DNA of 64,000 bases from contig NZ_KE124774.1 in assembly GCF_000188155.2 (NCBI RefSeq), positions 3,860,934-3,924,933 of the forward strand, read 5' to 3'. Both the position numbers and the translations under genes were made by a program. Positions 58,755 to 64,000 of the stretch are shown piece after piece. Every line of letters begins with the position of its first letter. The stretch's first letter is position 1. The DNA is from Methylocystis sp. ATCC 49242. Lineage in GTDB: Bacteria; Pseudomonadota; Alphaproteobacteria; Rhizobiales; Beijerinckiaceae. The notes beneath the pieces were generated by a model. It was not told the DNA's origin. It did not search any database and saw nothing but the letters and a program-made list of their open reading frames with translations.

Positions 58755-59059
58755 GCGGGCGTGGCGAAACTGGTAGACGCAACGGACTTGAAGCAATTTG
58801 AGTGCTCCAGACGGGAAACCGAGGGAGTAGAACCGCTCAAAGTCGGGGAAACCTCCAAAAGTGGCGATCCCGAGCCAAGCCCGCCGGGCGGCGGGAAGGT
58901 GTAGAGACTAGACGGGCGGCGCCTAAGGCGTTTCACGCTAGGGCGAAGGTATAGTCCAGACCCCAAACCCGCGCGAGCGGGGCGGCGAAAGCCGTAGCGG
59001 GTACGAAAATCCGTAGGGCCGCAAGGCCTGTGCCGGTTCGATTCCGGCCGCCCGCACCA
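58755..59059 (+). tRNA. tRNA-Leu(UAA) gene with intron
   Basis: Exon 1 is 58755-58789 and exon 2 is 59006-59059, giving an 89-nt spliced tRNA with encoded CCA. Acceptor GCGGGCG pairs with CGCCCGC; D-stem GCG/CGC; anticodon arm ACGGA-CTTAAAA-TCCGT gives anticodon UAA; a long variable arm GGCC-GCAA-GGCC (class II, Leu); T-arm GCCGG-TTCGATT-CCGGC. All stems are perfect. Without removing the intron the anticodon loop cannot form. Confidence 0.95.
58790..59005 (+). ncRNA. Group I self-splicing intron in tRNA-Leu(UAA)
   Basis: The 216-nt insert lies between anticodon positions 34 and 35, the same point as in cyanobacterial and plastid tRNA-Leu(UAA). Helix P1 can be drawn as ACUUGAA-GCAA-UUUGAGU, putting the last exon U in a U-G pair; the intron ends with G (59005). 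Core elements are visible: GCGATCCCGAGCCAAGCC (Q-like, about 58864-58881), GAGACTAGACGGG with P7 5' strand GACTA (58906-58910), and AAGGTATAGTCC with P7 3' strand TAGTC (58952-58956). There is no endonuclease gene. Subclass IC3 is likely by comparison with known tRNA introns. Confidence 0.9.
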
Positions 59060-59272
59060 AATCTCCGCCGAATTGAAAAAGAAGACTCAGCGGACATCCG
59101 GGACTCGCCGGACGCCTCACGGCGCGCGACAATCCGCGTTTCCCGCAACAGGCCAAATTCGGCCGATGTCAGATTTCTTTGCGCGCTCTCGCGAATTCCC
59201 GGCGAAGGACCGTCCATTCGCTGGCGGAGACGGTCGCGATTCCCCGATTATGACTTCTTCAAGCAAATCGCC

Positions 59273-59635
59273 TTAATCGCCGCATGGCTCAAATCTGCGT
59301 CCGTCGACCCGATACTCGACAAATTCATCTTCGACGCATGTGACGATGACGATCGTGAGCGCCTCCAGATAATAGGGACTGGCGGCCGACAGGTCGCTTT
59401 GGTCGAAAACGGGCGTGGTCAATACAGCCGTCACGATCGCGGGTTCGCCATAGTTAGGGTAATGCCTGTTCTTGAGGCCGGCTTTCCATTGGACGAATTG
59501 GCCCTTCACGAATTCGTGAGGCCGATCCAGCCGATCGGAGAGTTCTCTGAGCTTGTCTTGCAGCTGGCGTGCGCCATGACCCTGCAATTTACTGACCGCT
59601 CGAATTGCAGGGGAGCTTCTCTCAACTTCAGCCAT
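59273..59635 (-). CDS. Hypothetical protein, 120 residues, accessory
   Basis: Soluble protein without an assigned family. The middle reads FVKGQFVQWKAGLKNRHYPNYGEPAIV, i.e. a beta-rich core with QWKAGLKN and GEPAIV, followed by TIVIVTCVEDEFVEYRVDGRRFEP. This pattern is familiar from small accessory proteins of plasmids and islands in Alphaproteobacteria. N-terminal helices (LQDKLRELSDRL) may form a coil. AT-rich upstream DNA includes TATAATAATTA near 59691. It lies about 210 bp after the tRNA-Leu gene, on the opposite strand. Confidence 0.65.
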   Translation of the reverse strand: MAEVERSSPAIRAVSKLQGHGARQLQDKLRELSDRLDRPHEFVKGQFVQWKAGLKNRHYPNYGEPAIVTAVLTTPVFDQSDLSAASPYYLEALTIVIVTCVEDEFVEYRVDGRRFEPCGD

Positions 59636-60298
59636 GACGCCGTCGCCCTTTCTGTGACTATATCACCCAGCCAGCCCGATTACACACGAAATATAATAAT
59701 TACACGCGTACATTTCTCTAACTCAACTGGCAAACATGTCCGAATACTGTCTTCAAACCATGGAAATCTCAAGCGTTAATTTGTTCGCAGACGGTCCCGC
59801 GCGTTGATTTCAATCCTATTCTCTACGCCGAAGCTTGCGGCAAGGTGACGTCGTCAGCGGCCGTGCTGCCGAAGCGCCCAGGAGGGCTCTTTAAAACCAG
59901 ATACTTATGCTTCTGCGCCGCTGTAACGGAACGGGTAATGCGCGATCATAAATCGCGGCCGCGCCCGGGCGCCGATGTCGCGAACGGTCTTGCGCTGTTG
60001 CGGATAGTTCAATTGCGGCGAGGCAGGCGAATTGAAATAAACAAGTGTAATCCAATCAAGTTCCTGAAGCAGCTTTTCCGAGAATATCATGACGCTTCGC
60101 AAATCGAGGTGATCGCTTGCCGTGTAGACACCGGCGTCGGCGCCATATGATTTTCATGCTGTGGTCCCTTGGGACCCCACATACGCCGTCATATTTCGAT
60201 GAAAACCGGTTTCCGAAACGCTGAGGTGCGTCAGGAAATCCATCGATACATCAATAACCGGGCCGTTCGACGCAGGATGGCCTGGCTTGGCGGAGTTA
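59636..60298. other. Sparse accessory stretch without a confident gene
   Basis: About 660 bp, AT-richer than the flanks. Two overlapping short frames exist, 59845-60150 (+, 101 codons) and 59905-60102 (-, 65 codons); neither resembles a known protein, so they are not called. A perfect palindrome GGTCCCTTGGGACC lies at 60163-60176. The AT-rich segment 59680-59720 probably promotes the gene at 59273-59635. No transposase or integrase remnant was recognised. Confidence 0.5.
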
Positions 60299-60301
60299 AT
60301 G

Positions 60302-60628
60302 ATGCGGAATAATCGTAATACGCTCCTGATCATATCGGCTGTCGCTGCTCTTTCAGGATTTACTGCGCTGGCTGACAGTCCGAATGCGCTGGCGGGCGAG
60401 CGCCAGCAGTTAGCGTTTCTTCATGAGCAGCATCATGGACGTTCAGATGAGCACGCCCATCACAGCAAGGGCTGCTTCGTCACGACATCGCCCCAGCATC
60501 ATGCGAGAGGCATACGCCATTGGCGCAATCCCTGTCCGCATCATGATCCCAAACACCTGAATCCCTATCATCCGGGCCATCGTCGCCATAGCCCGCATTC
60601 GCAGCATCATTCGGAACACCATCAGTGA
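60302..60628 (+). CDS. Histidine-rich secreted protein
   Basis: A 108-residue exported protein. Signal peptide MRNNRNTLLIISAVAALSGFTALA, cleaved near ALADS or NALAG. The mature part of roughly 75 residues holds about 20 histidines, often paired (HEQHHGRSDEHAHH, SQHHSEHHQ), with two cysteines (KGCFV, NPCPHH), suggesting binding of Zn, Ni or Cu in the periplasm or outside. GGAG lies at 60291-60295; ATG at 60299 is one codon earlier and equally usable. No metal transporter adjoins it. Confidence 0.7.
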   Translation: MRNNRNTLLIISAVAALSGFTALADSPNALAGERQQLAFLHEQHHGRSDEHAHHSKGCFVTTSPQHHARGIRHWRNPCPHHDPKHLNPYHPGHRRHSPHSQHHSEHHQ

Positions 60629-60826
60629 TCCGGCCGGCCTTGCGGGCGGCGCGCCCCGCCGCTCGCGCCGACGTGGGTCGAACTCGGCCGCGCGCGCTTC
60701 GTCTCCGTCACGACGCCGTTTCGTCGCAAGGCTCGAAGCGTCACCTTCACCGTTAATTATTGCTTAGCTTTCGCCGACAAGAGTGGTCGCGCGCGATGAA
60801 CGCGCGTGATTCGGCGACGAGCGGTG

Positions 60827-62404
60827 ATGACGGACGCAGCGAAGCGATATTCGGACGATGTTGATGGCGCCGTGGCGCCGACGCCGGATCAAACCACGAA
60901 CCGTCAGGCCGGGCCGGCGCGGGCGCGTCTCGATCTCATGCTGACCTCCGGCGGCGACGAGCGCATCTGGCCGGATCCGGTGACGCGCCGAAACCGCTAT
61001 GGCGCGCCGACGCAGCCGGCGACCGACGAAATCTGGTTCTCCTCCTCCACCGCCGCGGCCATCACAGAGCGAGGCTACGCCGCCGCCCGCGACGCCCTGG
61101 CGGCGCTGTCGCAGGACGGCGCCGATCTCCCCGGCTGGTTCGATGCGTTACGGGCGCGGATTCGCGCGCAGCTCGGCGCGCCCGGCGTGGAGGTCGTCCT
61201 CACGGCCTCCGGCACCGAAGCTGAATTCGCCGCGCTCGCCGTCGCCAGGGCGCTTCTGCGACGGCCCATCGCCAATATCGTCGTCGCGCCGGAGGAAACC
61301 GGCAGCGGCGTCGCGCTGGCCGCGACGGGCGCGCATTTCGCCGCGACGGCGGCTTTCGAGCCGCAGGTCGAAAAAGGCGCGCCGCTTGCCGGCTGGGCAA
61401 GGGACGACGCCGTCATGCGCGCGATAAACATACGCGACGCAAACGGCCGTCCGCGATCCGCGCAGGAGCTCGACCGCGCCGCCTGTCTCGCCGTCGCCGA
61501 CGCGCTGCGCGTGGGACGCGGGGCGCTGTTGCACGTGCTCGACTGCTCAAAGACCGGCCGCAGCGGGCCGAGCCGCGCCGTGGCGCGCGAGATGGCGGCG
61601 AGCGCGGGCGAGCGCGCGCTGATCCTCGTCGACGCCTGCCAGCTGCGATGCTCCTTCGACGAGATAAGAGCCGATCTCGACGCCGGCTTTCTCGTCATGG
61701 TGACGGGCTCGAAATTCGCGGGTGGGCCGCCCTTTTGCGGCGCGCTGCTGATCCCCCCGGACAAGGCCGCGCGGCTTGGCGATCTGCGCCTGCCCGAGGG
61801 CTTCGCGGCGTATGCCGCGCGCTTCGACTGGCCGCGGCGTTTCGAGAGCGCTTTCGAGGCGGCGAGTTTTGCGCCGGCCAATCTCGGGATGGGGCTGCGC
61901 TGGGAGGCGGCGCTCGCCGAGATCGAGGCTTACGCCGCGATTCCCGCTGCGCTGCGTGAAAATATCATCGCGCTCTTTACGGAATCGGCGCGCCGCTGCG
62001 TCGCCGGCAACCCCGATCTTGATTTTCTCGACGCGGAGAATTGGCGTCTCGGCGGCAAGCCGGCGACGATTTTTCCGATCATCACGCATCACGGCGACGT
62101 TGCGCAGGCGCGGTTGATCTATGAATCATTACGCGCGCCCGACGGCGATTTCGAAAAGCCGGAGCTTTCGCGCGTGTGTCATGTCGGTCAGCCGGTCCTG
62201 CTCGGCGGCCGCGCCGCGCTGCGCCTGTGCTTCGGCATGCCGCAGGCCAATGCGGTTGCGGAGCGCGTCGCGCAGGGCATGGATCCCGAGACCGCCTTCC
62301 GCCCGCTGCGCGAGGACATGGAACTGCTGTTCCGCAAATGGGGGGCGCTCGCCAGGCGCATCGGCGCCAATGGCGCTCTCTCACTCGCCGCATCCAGCAA
62401 TTAA
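60827..62404 (+). CDS. PLP-dependent class V aminotransferase-like enzyme
   Basis: A 525-residue fold-type I PLP enzyme of unknown reaction. The N-terminal 70 residues are non-conserved. IWFSSSTAAAITERGYAAAR introduces the core; LTASGTEAEFAALAVAR binds the phosphate; ILVDACQLRCSFDEI carries the cofactor aspartate; VTGSKFAGGPPFCGALLI holds the Schiff-base lysine. Its GSKFAGGPPF site resembles class V enzymes (cysteine desulfurase-like). ATG at 60827 is preferred over GTG at 60806. An ATP-grasp gene begins 42 bp downstream in the same direction, so the two probably act together. Confidence 0.75.
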   Translation: MTDAAKRYSDDVDGAVAPTPDQTTNRQAGPARARLDLMLTSGGDERIWPDPVTRRNRYGAPTQPATDEIWFSSSTAAAITERGYAAARDALAALSQDGADLPGWFDALRARIRAQLGAPGVEVVLTASGTEAEFAALAVARALLRRPIANIVVAPEETGSGVALAATGAHFAATAAFEPQVEKGAPLAGWARDDAVMRAINIRDANGRPRSAQELDRAACLAVADALRVGRGALLHVLDCSKTGRSGPSRAVAREMAASAGERALILVDACQLRCSFDEIRADLDAGFLVMVTGSKFAGGPPFCGALLIPPDKAARLGDLRLPEGFAAYAARFDWPRRFESAFEAASFAPANLGMGLRWEAALAEIEAYAAIPAALRENIIALFTESARRCVAGNPDLDFLDAENWRLGGKPATIFPIITHHGDVAQARLIYESLRAPDGDFEKPELSRVCHVGQPVLLGGRAALRLCFGMPQANAVAERVAQGMDPETAFRPLREDMELLFRKWGALARRIGANGALSLAASSN

Positions 62405-62446
62405 CGCCGCGCACAACGCGCTGCGCAACAGGACCGGAGGATTGCC

Positions 62447-63652
62447 GTGGCGTTTTCCTTTTTGAGTCGCAAACCAAAGACCGAGCAGCCCGCGCCGGCC
62501 GCGAGTTTCGACACCGCGCATGAGGGTGGACAGGCGTCCATGGCAGAGAGCATGCAGCGCGCGGCGGCGCAGACCGGGGCGCCGCCAATGCAATTGATGC
62601 GGGAATATTCGCGTCTCGCCTTTGGACCCGGCAAGCTCTCCTTCGAGGATTATATAAAATACCGTCTCTTCGACGACGCATGGCTTGCCGGCGCCGATAA
62701 GGGCGACTTCGTCGGCGCCCGTCGCAATCGAGATCTCGTGGTCGAGATCAATTATCGCCACGATTGGCATGGTCTGCTGACAAACAAACTCGCCTCGCAG
62801 AGCTATTTGGCGACCTATGGCCTGCCAACGATTCCACCGCTGGCGATCTATGCGCCGGGCCTGAGCGTCGCGTCGGACAGGCTGCTGCGCTCACGCGAGG
62901 AGCTTCGCGCCTTTCTGATGATTGAAGAAAATTACCCGCTCTTCGGCAAGCCGGTCGAAAGCTTCCAGAGCCTCGGCGCGCTGGCGCTGCTGGGTTGCGA
63001 CGCGGCGACCGGCGAGCTGATCGCCGTCGGCGGCAAACGTCTCGATGTCGATGCGACGATCGACGACATCGAGAAACATTACGCCGCCGGCTATCTGTTC
63101 CAGCGGATGCTGCGGCCGCATCGCGATCTCGTCGCGGCGATCGGCGAGCGGCTCGCGACCGTGCGCATTCTCACCATCGCGACGCCCGATGGTCCGAAAG
63201 CGTTTCGCGCAGGATGGAAGCTCCCCGCCGCCGGCAATATCGCCGACAATTTCTGGCGCGCTGGAAACATGCTTGCCGGTCTCGATTTCGCGACCGGCCG
63301 TATCCAGCGCGTCACGAGCGGCGTCGGCTTCGAGATGAAGGACGTGACGCATCATCCCGACACCGGCGCCCAACTGATCGGCCTTGCGGTTCCCGACTGG
63401 GAAAGGATGAAGGCGGTCGCGGTCGAAGGCGCGAAAGTGCTGCGCCACTTCGGCGTCATTGGCTGGGACATGGCGGCGACAGACGACGGCCCCGTTATCG
63501 TCGAAGCCAATGAGACACCGGATTTCGGCCTTGTTCAGATCGCGGATCGTCGAGGCGTGCTGTGCAGGGAGTTCGACGAACTTCTCTCTGCCCAGCAGGC
63601 GGCCGGAGCGGCGCATGTGAAGAGAATCAAGGAGTCGGTGGCGCGCCTTTGA
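62447..63652 (+). CDS. ATP-grasp protein, sugar-transfer-associated type
   Basis: A 401-residue ATP-grasp ligase like the ATPgrasp_ST family (found with sugar-transfer genes). Conserved parts include DNFWRAGNMLAGLDFATGRI, the ending GWDMAATDDGPVIVEANETPD with the metal-binding E and N, plus LFGKPVESFQSLGALAL with the ATP lysine. No sugar-transferase gene is near; instead a PLP enzyme precedes it. It may join an amino-acid-like product to an acceptor. GTG at 62447 follows CGGAGG. The stop overlaps the convergent permease by 26 bp. Confidence 0.78.
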   Translation: MAFSFLSRKPKTEQPAPAASFDTAHEGGQASMAESMQRAAAQTGAPPMQLMREYSRLAFGPGKLSFEDYIKYRLFDDAWLAGADKGDFVGARRNRDLVVEINYRHDWHGLLTNKLASQSYLATYGLPTIPPLAIYAPGLSVASDRLLRSREELRAFLMIEENYPLFGKPVESFQSLGALALLGCDAATGELIAVGGKRLDVDATIDDIEKHYAAGYLFQRMLRPHRDLVAAIGERLATVRILTIATPDGPKAFRAGWKLPAAGNIADNFWRAGNMLAGLDFATGRIQRVTSGVGFEMKDVTHHPDTGAQLIGLAVPDWERMKAVAVEGAKVLRHFGVIGWDMAATDDGPVIVEANETPDFGLVQIADRRGVLCREFDELLSAQQAAGAAHVKRIKESVARL

Positions 63653-64000
63653 TCTCTGCGGCGAGACGGCTGTGTCGTCGCCCGTAGAGAAAATAGATCG
63701 CGAGGCCGAGCAACATCCAGATGAGAAAGCGCTCCCAGGCGATGGCCGGGAGCCGAGACAGCAGCCATAATGAAAAGGCGACGCCGACAAGCGGAATGAA
63801 GGGAACGAGCGGCGTGCGGAATGTCCGCGGCGCGTCCGGCCGCGTGTGGCGCAGCACGATCACCGCAAGGCAGATCACCACGAAAGCGGAGAGCGTGCCG
63901 ATATTCACGAGCTCCGCCACCTCCTTGATCGGATAGAGGGCCGCGACGACAGCCGTCAGCCCGCCGGCGATAAGCGTCGGGCGATGCGGCGTGCGAAAGC
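63627..64000 (-). CDS. APC-family amino-acid permease (5' end outside window)
   Basis: C-terminal part of an amino-acid/polyamine permease of the APC superfamily. The frame is open to the window edge: FRTPHRPTLIAGGLTAVVAALYPIKEVAELVNIGTLSAFV is read there in pieces (RTPHRPTLIAG, LVNIGTLSAFV). Four helices remain, and the last (FLIWMLLGLAIYFLYG) is followed by a short basic tail. YfnA-like or cationic amino-acid transporter; substrate not deducible. Its end overlaps the ATP-grasp gene. Confidence 0.88.
   Translation of the reverse strand, partial: FRTPHRPTLIAGGLTAVVAALYPIKEVAELVNIGTLSAFVVICLAVIVLRHTRPDAPRTFRTPLVPFIPLVGVAFSLWLLSRLPAIAWERFLIWMLLGLAIYFLYGRRHSRLAAEIKGAPPTP

Noticed and set aside
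59040-59059. tRNA 3' end as an attachment site with a downstream copy
   Set aside because: No second copy of the tRNA 3' sequence and no integrase was found in the following 5 kb.
59845-60150. Two overlapping small frames in the accessory stretch
   Set aside because: Neither has a good start context or a family resemblance, and they exclude each other.
60163-60176. Palindrome GGTCCCTTGGGACC as terminator
   Set aside because: A hairpin here would have a very tight loop and no T-run follows; it also has no gene ending nearby.

Overview
The window is 64 kb of GC-rich, densely packed alphaproteobacterial chromosome. A complete hopanoid gene set (hpnB-H with squalene-hopene cyclase), a rhizobial-type PmtA phospholipid methyltransferase, osmoregulated-glucan genes and Hyphomicrobiales-style palindromic repeats point to the Hyphomicrobiales (Rhizobiales). 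A Methylocystis/Methylosinus-like or related genus is plausible, but that is inference: no methane or methanol oxidation gene lies in the window. Most genes are housekeeping. No prophage, insertion sequence, integrase or CRISPR array was seen.

Layout. 1-5.1 kb: 3' part of typA/bipA, then a convergent MmeI-like restriction-methylation gene broken by one nonsense codon and one frameshift and carrying a 66-bp palindromic repeat array in frame. 5.1-15.5 kb: rluD, a flavoprotein, a DUF411 metal-binding protein, a Spy-like protein, creatininase, OpgG/OpgD, ornithine decarboxylase behind a 750-bp leader region, GNAT, GGDEF, DUF2256 and PAP2. 15.7-25 kb: a small orphan gene, pepP, prmA, then an uncharacterised block made of an atypical P-loop GTPase, a GAP1-N-like partner, a large coiled-coil membrane protein and a secreted repeat protein. 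25.3-34.7 kb: hopanoid synthesis, hpnH(+) convergent with hpnG-shc(-), and hpnB-C-D-E(-), interrupted by an HTH gene and an opposite-strand orphan.

34.7-40.8 kb: chaB, a membrane protein, pyrF-pmtA, dnaJ, a HepT/MntA toxin-antitoxin pair and dnaK, with the TA pair sitting between dnaK and dnaJ. 41-46 kb: an RND efflux operon (adaptor, pump, TetR). 46-52.9 kb: nitrilase-family amidase with a strong terminator, IHF-like protein, SbmA-like ABC transporter, rlmE and a 783-residue envelope protein of unknown function. 52.9-58.7 kb: MFS exporter, radC-map, opgC, a CinA-type protein and gpt. 58.75-59.06 kb: tRNA-Leu(UAA) interrupted by a 216-nt group I intron. 59.1-60.6 kb: a sparse accessory stretch with one small orphan gene and a histidine-rich secreted protein. 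60.8-64 kb: a PLP-enzyme/ATP-grasp pair of unknown product and the 3' part of an amino-acid permease.

Most striking are the tRNA-Leu group I intron, the in-frame repeat array in the methyltransferase pseudogene, the GTPase/GAP1-like/membrane module, the PLP/ATP-grasp pair and the TA pair between dnaK and dnaJ.
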